Assembly: GCA_030681645.1 (NCBI GenBank)
Contig: JAUXRX010000010.1
Span: forward strand, 185,318 to 249,317
Length of the DNA stretch: 64,000 bases
Origin: Archangium sp.
GTDB taxonomy: Bacteria; Myxococcota; Myxococcia; Myxococcales; Myxococcaceae
Reading direction: 5' to 3'
Within the stretch, counting starts at the first letter, position 1. Each line of letters starts with the position of its first letter. A program made the translations under genes and the position numbers. The notes beneath the pieces are model-generated. The model searched no databases and had not been told where the DNA came from. It saw only the letters and a list, made by a program, of their open reading frames with translations. Shown here piece by piece: positions 22,333 through 30,015 of the stretch.

Positions 22333-22359
22333 CGTCACGGGTGTGACCTGACCGTGACG
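22333..22359. promoter_or_regulatory. Inverted repeat upstream of tonB
   Basis: CGTCACGG and CCGTGACG form perfect 8-base arms around an 11-base centre. The site is 80 bases upstream of the tonB start and 38 bases past the stop of the regulator gene. It could be an operator for tonB or a terminator for the regulator; no T-run follows. Confidence 0.45.
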
Positions 22360-22396
22360 TGCGCCCACCATTCAGCCCGGAGTCGATCGAAACCGT

Positions 22397-23077
<681 letters not shown>

Positions 23078-23119
23078 GGCGCTGATCTACCGAACGCCCC
23101 CGGCGGCCACGTGGAGCCG

Positions 23120-23137
23120 GGGTCACAAGCGGGTCAC
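23120..23137 (+). promoter_or_regulatory. Candidate Pho-box-like direct repeat upstream of pstS
   Basis: GGGTCAC occurs twice with a 4-base spacer, an 11-base period. A Pho box has the same layout (7-base core plus 4-base spacer, 11-base period). The site lies in the gap between the divergent regulator and pstS, 144 bases before the pstS ATG. The core is more GC-rich than the enterobacterial consensus. Confidence 0.45.
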
Positions 23138-23280
23138 GAGGAAGACGGCCGGCGCAACCGTTGCGAGAGACCTGTCGCCGGACGGCTGACTCTGCGCCCG
23201 CGCAACCGATGCGGGGGCATGAAACAGAAGAGATACGCACGTGTCACCGGGGAGCGCGCGGCGCGCCTTATGAAAGGCGC

Positions 23281-24153
23281 ATGGGACTCGTGCGCGCGCT
23301 GCTCCCACTGGTGTTGGCCGTGCTCGCCGCCGGGTGCCGGGCTGAGCGGGGCGTGCCGAACCACACCCTGTCCATCAAGGGCTCCGACACCCTGGTGCAG
23401 GTCGCGACGGGGTGGGCCGAGCGCTACGCGGGCAAGCCGGGCCGGGTGCCGGTCAACGCGTCGGGCGGCGGCTCGGGCGTGGGCATCGCCGGACTCATCG
23501 ACGGCACCGTCGACATCGCCACGTCCAGCCGGGAGATCAGACCACGCGAGCGCGCCGCCGTGCTCGAGCACCGCGGGCAGGCCGTGCAGGAGCACTTCAT
23601 CGGCAGCGACGCGCTGGCCATCTTCGTTCACCCCTCGAACCCCATCGAGGCGCTGAGCCTCTCGCAGCTCGGGGAGATCTGGGCCGAGAACGGGACGCTC
23701 ACCGATTGGTCGCAGCTCGACCCCACCCTGCGCGGCCGCTTCGTGCTGATCGGCCGGCAGAACAGCTCGGGCACGTACGACTACTTCCGCGAGGTGGTGT
23801 GTGGCCCGGGCGCCGACGGCAAGGCGCGCGAGTTCCGCGGCGGCGTGTCCGAGCTGAGCGGCTCGAGCGAGGTGATCGAGAAGATCGCCGGCGCCCCGCT
23901 CGCGCTCGGCTACAGCGGCATGGGCTACCGCACGCCCCGGGTGAAGTGGCTCGCCATCGCGCCGAAGGACGGCGCGCCCGCGGTGCCGCCGTCAGCAGAG
24001 GGCGCGCGCACCGGGCACTACCCGCTCGCGCGACGGCTCTACCTCTACACGGTGGGCGAACCGACCGCCGCGTCGCGCGCGTTCCTCGAGTGGGTGTTGT
24101 CCGACGAAGGCCAGGAGATCGTCGCCCGCGAGGGCTACGTGCCAGCGCTATGA
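23281..24153 (+). CDS. pstS: Phosphate-binding lipoprotein PstS
   Basis: The ATG at 23281 gives a lipoprotein signal (LVLAVLAAGCRAE). The 290-residue protein has the phosphate-site motifs: SIKGSDTL near the start, ASGGGSGVGIAGL and GRQNSSGTYDYF. It captures phosphate in the periplasm and passes it to PstC-PstA. Its stop codon is shared with the ATG of the repeat at 24150, as ATGA. Confidence 0.9.
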   Translation: MGLVRALLPLVLAVLAAGCRAERGVPNHTLSIKGSDTLVQVATGWAERYAGKPGRVPVNASGGGSGVGIAGLIDGTVDIATSSREIRPRERAAVLEHRGQAVQEHFIGSDALAIFVHPSNPIEALSLSQLGEIWAENGTLTDWSQLDPTLRGRFVLIGRQNSSGTYDYFREVVCGPGADGKAREFRGGVSELSGSSEVIEKIAGAPLALGYSGMGYRTPRVKWLAIAPKDGAPAVPPSAEGARTGHYPLARRLYLYTVGEPTAASRAFLEWVLSDEGQEIVAREGYVPAL

Positions 24154-24239
24154 TCCGGGTCGCTCCGCCTCGGCCAGATGTCCGCTTCGCTCCCATCTGT
24201 CTCGCGCAGCGTTCCGCTGCTGGCGGCTGCACTCCATGA
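24150..24239 (+). repeat. 86-bp ATGA-junction repeat (family C) between pstS and pstC
   Basis: The element starts in the ATGA that overlaps the pstS stop and ends in the ATGA that overlaps the pstC start. Inside is an open frame of 29 codons starting MIRVAPPRPDVRF and ending GGCTP. It contains hairpins GCAGCG-TTC-CGCTGC and CAGATG...CATCTG. Four further copies lie at 60686-61020. Removing one 86-bp unit restores a simple ATGA overlap between pstS and pstC. Confidence 0.9.
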
Positions 24240-25201
24240 TGCCCGCGAGCGCCAGAACCGCGGCGAGCCGGGCACCCCGAGCGGTGCGTTCACCCCGAGC
24301 GGAGTCGAGGGGCCTGCGCCTGGGCGAGCGCCTCATCGAGGGCTTCATCGTGCTGTGTGGCTGGAGCTCCATCCTCTGCATGGCGGCCATCTTCCTCTTC
24401 CTCGTGCGCGAGGCGGCGCCGGTGCTCACGCACCTCGACTGGCACGAGTTCTTCACCTCGACCCGGTGGATCCCCGCGCCTGCGAAGGGCAACCCGGCGC
24501 ACTACGGGGCGCTGGCGCTGATGGTGGGCACGCTCACCACCACGCTGGTGGCGATGGTGGTGGCGGTGCCGTCGGGCCTGGCCGCCGCGGTCTATCTCTC
24601 GGAGTTCGCCACCCGCCGCGTGCGCGAGACCTTCAAGGTGATCATCGAGCTGCTCGCCGCGGTGCCCTCGGTGGTGTGGGGCTTCCTCGGGCTGATGGTG
24701 GTGGGCCCGGTGGTGAGCGAGCTCACCGGCGCGCCGCTGGGCACCAACCTGCTCACCGGCGGCCTGGTGCTGGGGCTGATGAGCGCGCCGGTCATCGTGT
24801 CCATCTCGGAAGACGCGCTGCGCGCCGTGCCTGATTCCTACCGCGAGGCCGCGCTGGCCCTGGGCGCGAGCAAGTGGGAACTGGTCAAGCGCGTGCTCTT
24901 CCCCGCGGCGCGCAACGGCCTGCTCGCGGCGTGCCTGCTCGGGCTGGGGCGCGCGGTGGGCGAGACGATGGCGGTGCTGCTGGCCACGGGCCACGCCAAC
25001 CAGGTGCCGCACTCGCTGGTCGACCCGGTGCGCACGCTCACCGCGGCCATCGCGGCCGAGCTGGGTGAAGCGCCGCGCGGCTCGGAACACTACCGCGCGC
25101 TCTTCCTGCTCGGCGTGGTGCTGCTCGTCTTCACCTTCATCATCAACGTGACGGCCGACCTGGTGATCAAGGGCATCCGACGGAAGGGGGAACCGCGATG
25201 A
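24236..25201 (+). CDS. pstC: Phosphate ABC transporter permease PstC
   Basis: The 321-residue protein has a polar N-terminus of about 30 residues, partly encoded by a family B repeat, then about six membrane helices with the permease motif EAALALGASKWELVKRVLFP, the EAA loop that contacts the ATPase. The ATG at 24236 forms ATGA with the stop of the repeat's open frame. With PstA it makes the inner-membrane channel for phosphate. Confidence 0.9.
   Translation: MMPASARTAASRAPRAVRSPRAESRGLRLGERLIEGFIVLCGWSSILCMAAIFLFLVREAAPVLTHLDWHEFFTSTRWIPAPAKGNPAHYGALALMVGTLTTTLVAMVVAVPSGLAAAVYLSEFATRRVRETFKVIIELLAAVPSVVWGFLGLMVVGPVVSELTGAPLGTNLLTGGLVLGLMSAPVIVSISEDALRAVPDSYREAALALGASKWELVKRVLFPAARNGLLAACLLGLGRAVGETMAVLLATGHANQVPHSLVDPVRTLTAAIAAELGEAPRGSEHYRALFLLGVVLLVFTFIINVTADLVIKGIRRKGEPR
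24287..24314. repeat. Family B dispersed repeat inside pstC 5' end
   Basis: CGTTCACCCCGAGCGGAG followed by TCGAGGGGCC. It is read in frame as part of the polar N-terminus (SPRAESRGL), in a different frame from the copies in pstB. Confidence 0.75.
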
Positions 25202-26106
25202 GCGCCGCCAACCCCTTCCTCCCCAGCGAGTGGGAACGTCACAAGGAAGCGGTGACCCGCCGCGCGCGCGGCGTGACGCTGGCGGTGACGCTGCTCTTGA
25301 GCCTGGTGGTGGTGGCGCTCTTCGTGGCCCTGGTGGTGCGGGCGTGGCCGGCGCTGTCGTGGAGCCTGTTGTGGGACAACCCCACCGACAAGGGCAAGAC
25401 CGGCGGGCTGTGGGCGCCGCTCATCGGCACGGTGTGGCTGGTGGGGTTGAGCGTGCTCATCGTCTCGCCCATCGGCATCGCCGCGGCGCTCTACCTGAAC
25501 GAGTACGCGCCCGCGGGGCCGGTGACGCGCGCCATCAGCCTCGCGGTGACCAGCCTGGCGGGGGTGCCGTCGATCGTCCACGCGCTCTTCGGGCTGGGCG
25601 CGTTCGTGCTGTTCGCGAAGATGGGCGCGAGCCTGCAGGCGGCCGCGTGCACCATCGCGGTGATGAACCTGCCGGTGGTCATCGCCGCAGCGCGGGAAGC
25701 GCTGGCCGCGGTGCCACGCTCGTTCCGCGAGGCGTGCTGGAACTTAGGGGGCTCGCGCTGGCACACGCTGTGGACGGTGGTGCTGCCCAACTCGCTGGGC
25801 GGCATCCTCACCGGCGTCATCTTCGCGGTGTCGCGCGCCGCGGGCGAGACAGCGCCGGTGCTGTTCACGGGCGCGGTGTTCTTCCGCAGCATCCCCGACG
25901 CGTTCCCCGCGCGGCTGGCGCCCTACGGGCTGGAAGACCCCTTCATGGCGCTCTCGATGCACCTGCACGTCATCTCGACGCAGGTCTCGCAGATGCCGCC
26001 CGAGCGCACCTTCGCCACCGCGGTGGTGCTGGTGGGGCTGGTGCTCGTCATCAACAGCGTGGCGGTGGCGCTGCGGGTGCGCCTGCGCAAGCACAGGAAG
26101 TGGTGA
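25198..26106 (+). CDS. pstA: Phosphate ABC transporter permease PstA
   Basis: The 302-residue protein has six predicted membrane helices and the EAA loop motif EACWNLGGSRWHTLWTVVLP. It starts in an ATGA overlap with the pstC stop. It is the second channel subunit of the Pst phosphate importer. Confidence 0.9.
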   Translation: MSAANPFLPSEWERHKEAVTRRARGVTLAVTLLLSLVVVALFVALVVRAWPALSWSLLWDNPTDKGKTGGLWAPLIGTVWLVGLSVLIVSPIGIAAALYLNEYAPAGPVTRAISLAVTSLAGVPSIVHALFGLGAFVLFAKMGASLQAAACTIAVMNLPVVIAAAREALAAVPRSFREACWNLGGSRWHTLWTVVLPNSLGGILTGVIFAVSRAAGETAPVLFTGAVFFRSIPDAFPARLAPYGLEDPFMALSMHLHVISTQVSQMPPERTFATAVVLVGLVLVINSVAVALRVRLRKHRKW

Positions 26107-26110
26107 CGCC

Positions 26111-26971
26111 ATGATGGAACCGTTCTCGACCACCGCGGAAGGCTCCGGCCCGTTCACCCCGAGCGAAGTCGAGGGGTCCCCCCCGTTCACCCCGAGCGCA
26201 GTCGAGGGGCGGGTCCCGGGAGCGGAACACCTCGAGTTCCGGAAGCTCAGCGTGCGCTTCGGAGCTCACCTCGCGCTCGACGAGGTGTCCTTCACCGTCC
26301 CGCGCCACACCATCTGCGCGGTGGTGGGCCCCGCGAACTCGGGCAAGAGCTCGCTGCTCAAGTGCATCAACCGCACGCTCGACTTCGAGCCGCGCGCGCG
26401 GGTCTCGGGCGAGGTGCTGCTCGACGGTGAGCCGGTGTCGAAGGTGGCCGACGTGCTGGCCCTGCGCCGCCGGGTGGGCATGGTGTTCCCGCTGCCGGTG
26501 GGCCTGCCGATGAGCGTCTACGACAACGTGGCGTGGGCGCCGCGGAGCCGGGGCGTGAAGCGGCGCGCCGACCTCGACGTCATCGTCGAGCAGGCCCTGC
26601 GCCAGGCGGTGCTGTGGGACGAGGTGAAGGACCGCCTCGACCTGCTGGGCACGCGCCTCTCGGGTGGGCAGCAGCAGCGGCTCACGCTGGCGCGCGCCCT
26701 GTCGATGGAGCCCGAGGTGCTCTGCCTCGACGAGTTCTCCATCGCGATCGACCCGGTCACCACCATGAAGATCGAGGAGGTGCTGCTGCAGCTCAAGGCG
26801 ACCACCACGGTGGTGCTCTCGACCAACCTGGTGCAGCAGGCGCGGCGGCTGGCGGACCAGGTGGTGTTCCTCAACGCCTCGCGGCTGGTCGAGTGCGGCG
26901 ACGTCGAGACGATGTTCCACCACCCCAGCGTGCCCCTGACCTCGAGCTACCTCCACGGAGCCATCGGATGA
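26111..26971 (+). CDS. pstB: PstB-type ATPase with degenerate Q-loop and switch His
   Basis: This is an ABC ATPase of 286 residues. Walker A (GPANSGKS, 73-80) and the signature (LSGGQQQR, 183-190) are intact. The Q-loop Gln is Pro127 (GMVFPLPVG instead of VFQ-P-N-P). Walker B is LCLDEFSIAID instead of LDEP-SALD. The switch His is Asn239 (LSTNLVQQ instead of VTHNMQQ). The first 35 residues hold two family B repeats read as PFTPSEVEG and PFTPSAVEG. The next gene is a second PstB with opposite defects, so a heterodimer is likely. No phoU is present. Confidence 0.85.
   Translation: MMEPFSTTAEGSGPFTPSEVEGSPPFTPSAVEGRVPGAEHLEFRKLSVRFGAHLALDEVSFTVPRHTICAVVGPANSGKSSLLKCINRTLDFEPRARVSGEVLLDGEPVSKVADVLALRRRVGMVFPLPVGLPMSVYDNVAWAPRSRGVKRRADLDVIVEQALRQAVLWDEVKDRLDLLGTRLSGGQQQRLTLARALSMEPEVLCLDEFSIAIDPVTTMKIEEVLLQLKATTTVVLSTNLVQQARRLADQVVFLNASRLVECGDVETMFHHPSVPLTSSYLHGAIG
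26150..26209. repeat. Two tandem family B repeats at the 5' end of the first pstB
   Basis: The two copies (CGTTCACCCCGAGCGAAG then TCGAGGGG, and CGTTCACCCCGAGCGCAG then TCGAGGGG) start 33 bases apart. Both are read in the same frame as near-identical peptides before the ATPase fold begins. This is direct evidence that the repeats sit in translated sequence. Confidence 0.85.
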
Positions 26972-27735
26972 ACGCCCCCAGCGTACACGTGCGGGATCTG
27001 AACCTCTGGTTCGGCACGTTCCAGGCGCTCAAGCACGTCAGCTTCGAGGTGCCCTCGCGCGGCGTGACGGCGCTGATCGGCCCGTCCGGGTGCGGGAAGA
27101 CGACGCTCCTGCGCTCGTTCAACCGGCTCAATGAGCGCGCCGGCGAGGTGAAGATGACGGGTCACATCGAGCTGCTGGGCAAGGACATCCTCGCGCCCGA
27201 CGTCTCGCTCGCCACCCTGCGCAAGCACGTGGGCATGGTGTTCCAGCGTCCCAACCCGCTGCCGCTCGAGGTGCGGGAGAACGTGCTCTTCGGGTTGCGG
27301 GCGCACGTGCCGCCCCGCGAGCTCACGCCGCAGCGGCTCGACGAGGCGGTCGAGTCGTCGCTGCGCGCGGTCGGCCTGTGGGACGCGGTGAAAGACAAGC
27401 TGCACCACCACGCCACCGAGCTGAGCCTCGAGCAGCAACAGAAGCTGTGCATCGCGCGGTTGCTGCCGCTCAAGCCCTCGCTCATCTTGATGGACGAGCC
27501 CTGCTCCGCGCTCGACACCGAGGGCATCACCCACGTCGAGGCGCTCATCGCGCAGCTCGAGGAGGACTTCCCCATCTTGATGGTGACGCACAGCATGGCG
27601 CAGGCGCGCCGCGTCAGTGACGAGTGCCTCTACATGTTGATGGGGGAGATCATCGAGCACGGCCCCACCGAGGAGCTCTTCACCGCGCCGAAGGACGAAC
27701 GCACCGCGCTCTACGTGGCCGGCCGCTACGCCTGA
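26968..27735 (+). CDS. pstB: PstB-type ATPase with degenerate signature motif
   Basis: The 255-residue ATPase starts in ATGA overlap with the first pstB. Walker A (GPSGCGKT, 38-45), the Q-loop (VFQRPNP, Gln93), Walker B (LILMDEPCSALD, 172-183) and switch His208 (VTHSMAQ) are intact. The ABC signature is LSLEQQQK at 152-159 where the family has LSGGQQQR, so both Gly are lost. In a head-to-tail dimer its own nucleotide would meet the intact LSGGQ of the partner, giving one canonical site. Confidence 0.85.
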   Translation: MNAPSVHVRDLNLWFGTFQALKHVSFEVPSRGVTALIGPSGCGKTTLLRSFNRLNERAGEVKMTGHIELLGKDILAPDVSLATLRKHVGMVFQRPNPLPLEVRENVLFGLRAHVPPRELTPQRLDEAVESSLRAVGLWDAVKDKLHHHATELSLEQQQKLCIARLLPLKPSLILMDEPCSALDTEGITHVEALIAQLEEDFPILMVTHSMAQARRVSDECLYMLMGEIIEHGPTEELFTAPKDERTALYVAGRYA

Positions 27736-27782
27736 ACGAGCAGCCATATTCCGGGAAGGTGAAGGGCGGTAGAACGGCGCTC

Positions 27783-29138
27783 ATGAATCGATGGGGCTGG
27801 ATGATGGTCGTGTTCGCAGCGTGTGGTCTCGAGCCCGTGAGCGAGGCTGGGCTGGGCGCCTGTGGCCCGGGCACACGGCTCGAGAACGGCGCGTGCGTGG
27901 CGCAGCTGAGCTGCGCCGCCGGCACGCATCAAGAGGGCACACAGTGCTTCGCCGACACCACCACCGGCCTCCGCTGCGGCCTGGGCACCCACCAGGAAGG
28001 CTCGAGCTGCGTGGCCGACAGCGGCCTGGTGTGCGGCACCGGCACGATCGAGCAGGGAGGGTCGTGCGTGGCGACGTTGAGCTGCGGCGCGGGGACCCGC
28101 CAGCAGGACACCCAGTGCGTTCCTTCCACTGGCCTCACCTGCGGCGCCGGCACCGTCGAGCAGGGCGGCGTCTGCGTCGCCTCGCTCACCTGCGGCGCGG
28201 GTACGGTGCAGCAGGGCACGCAGTGTGTGCCCGGCGCCGGCCTCACCTGCGGCGCGGGCACCACGCAGATGGGCAACGCCTGCGTGGCAGCCGGACCCAT
28301 CTCGTGCGGGGTTGGCACCATGCTGCAGGGGTCGTCGTGCGTGCCGACCACCACGACCAGCACCGGCTGGTACGAGGTCCGCGTCGGCGCGACGCAGATT
28401 CCCGCGGACGGGTACTCGAAGATCCCCGTGCTTGCCCTGGGGCGCCTGCCCAGCGGCGCTCCCGCGACGGACGCGGTGGTGCTCTCGGTGAGCCGTTCCA
28501 GTGCGGGCAGTATCCTCATGCCGGGGCTGACCCTGGGCGAGCTCGGCTCGATGACGTACTTCACCCCGTGCAGCTCGGGGACCAACCCCATGTGTGCGGG
28601 CCCCGCGAAGCTCGAGATGCGGCTCAACAACAACCCCACCCAGGTGGTGGCCGAGTCCCAGACCTTCACCCTCGTGGCCCCGATGGGCGTGGGCACCACG
28701 GCGCCGTGCGATCCGTACCCCAACGCCCTCTTCTTCGACGGCACCGGCTACATCTTCACCGGCACCCAGTTGGTGACCAACGGCACCTTCCAGAGCTCTG
28801 CCGGGGCGGCGCCGACCGTCATCAGCGTCTCCATCGACCCCACCTTGAGCTCCCAGGGCTCGTGGTGGACCGCCGACTTCGCCGCCCCCTCGGGCGCAGG
28901 CCCGCTCGGAGTGCAGGTCTATCCCACCGCCGAGCGCTACCCGTTCCAGCCCCCAGGCATCGCCGGCCTCGACGTCACCGGCGACGGACGCGGCTGCAAT
29001 CAATCGAGCGGGCGCTTCCAGGTGCACCACATGGCGTTCGCGAACAACCAGCTCAGCGAGTTCATCGTCACCTTCGAGCAGTTCTGCGAAAAGTCACCCA
29101 GCAACGTGCTCAGAGGCTGCTTGAAGTACACGCGCTGA
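27783..29138 (+). CDS. Cys-rich repeat lipoprotein
   Basis: The start at 27783 gives a short signal (MMVVFAACG) with a likely lipidated Cys. Residues 25-190 are about nine repeats of 20-25 residues of the form C-G-x-G-T-x-x-x-G-x-x-C-V (CGAGTVEQGGVCVASL). The C-terminal 260 residues form a beta-rich domain with several Cys (TYFTPCSSGTNPMCAGPAKL). The function is unknown; a surface adhesin or structural role is possible. It follows the pst operon by 48 bases but is unlikely to be part of it. Confidence 0.7.
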   Translation: MNRWGWMMVVFAACGLEPVSEAGLGACGPGTRLENGACVAQLSCAAGTHQEGTQCFADTTTGLRCGLGTHQEGSSCVADSGLVCGTGTIEQGGSCVATLSCGAGTRQQDTQCVPSTGLTCGAGTVEQGGVCVASLTCGAGTVQQGTQCVPGAGLTCGAGTTQMGNACVAAGPISCGVGTMLQGSSCVPTTTTSTGWYEVRVGATQIPADGYSKIPVLALGRLPSGAPATDAVVLSVSRSSAGSILMPGLTLGELGSMTYFTPCSSGTNPMCAGPAKLEMRLNNNPTQVVAESQTFTLVAPMGVGTTAPCDPYPNALFFDGTGYIFTGTQLVTNGTFQSSAGAAPTVISVSIDPTLSSQGSWWTADFAAPSGAGPLGVQVYPTAERYPFQPPGIAGLDVTGDGRGCNQSSGRFQVHHMAFANNQLSEFIVTFEQFCEKSPSNVLRGCLKYTR

Positions 29139-29150
29139 ACGACGCGGCCG

Positions 29151-29963
29151 CTACGCCTCGATCAGCCGCTCGCGGAAGAACGCGAGGATCTCGTCGACCG
29201 CGGCGCGCGTGGGCTCACCTTCGCGGTCGATGAGGTGCTGCGTCACCACGCTGTGCGGCGCCTTGATGGGCGCGGCCGGGTTCGCGGACGAAGCGGGCAA
29301 TGACTTGAGCTGAATGCGATCGCCCAACAGCCTGTCGTAATCCTTGAAGCGCTGGCCCGGACACAACGCGTCGCCCTCGAAGCGGTAGGCGAGTGCGAGC
29401 AGGTTCTCACGCTCCATGCGCGAGCGAATCGCAGCGAGTTCGTCGGGGTCCGTATGCACTCCGCCTTTGCGGCCGATGGGCAGCGAGGGCTGGCAGAGCA
29501 CCGGCGCGAGCATGGCGGGCTCGAGCATCATGGACAGCGCGAAGTTGCCGGTGAAGCACATGCCCACCGCGCCCACGCCCTTCCCGCCACACCGCACGTG
29601 CGCGCTGGCCGCGAGCGCGCGCAGCCACACCGTCACGGGCGCGGTCACGTTCGAGGTGAGCGCGCGGAACTGGCGCGAGACGCACGCGCGGGTCACCACC
29701 GACACGCCGTACGCGAGCGACGCCGGGCGCCCGGGGTCCCCGAAGAGCACGGGCATGAAGACGGTGAAGCCCGCGTCGCGCACCCAGCGGGCGAAGCGCG
29801 CCACCTCGGGGGTGATGCCCGGGATCTCGGCGATGACGATGACGGCCGGGCCCTTGCCGGACACGAACACCTGGCGGCGTTCGGCGCCGAAGGTGAGGTC
29901 TTCGGCCGTGAAGTCGTCGAGGGGATCTCTCTTGAGCCGCCAGGGCTCGAGGGGGGCGTTCAT
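29151..29963 (-). CDS. Dienelactone hydrolase family protein
   Basis: The 270-residue alpha/beta hydrolase has the oxyanion strand VIVIAEIPGITPEVARFARW and a nucleophile elbow GMCFTGN with Cys in the position used by dienelactone hydrolases. A late Asp (EGDALCPG) and His (KAPHSVVTQH) can complete a Cys-His-Asp triad. There is no signal peptide, so it is cytoplasmic. The substrate is unknown, and there are no aromatic-degradation genes nearby. Confidence 0.85.
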   Translation of the reverse strand: MNAPLEPWRLKRDPLDDFTAEDLTFGAERRQVFVSGKGPAVIVIAEIPGITPEVARFARWVRDAGFTVFMPVLFGDPGRPASLAYGVSVVTRACVSRQFRALTSNVTAPVTVWLRALAASAHVRCGGKGVGAVGMCFTGNFALSMMLEPAMLAPVLCQPSLPIGRKGGVHTDPDELAAIRSRMERENLLALAYRFEGDALCPGQRFKDYDRLLGDRIQLKSLPASSANPAAPIKAPHSVVTQHLIDREGEPTRAAVDEILAFFRERLIEA

Positions 29964-29998
29964 GCGCGCGATGGTGCCATGAATGAGAACCGGGCTCT

Positions 29999-30014
29999 CC
30001 GTTCATCCCGAGCG
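29999..30014. repeat. Partial family B repeat
   Basis: CCGTTCATCCCGAGCGG abuts the stop of the next gene and then diverges. It lies in the short gap after the dienelactone hydrolase start. Confidence 0.5.
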
Positions 30015-30015
30015 G

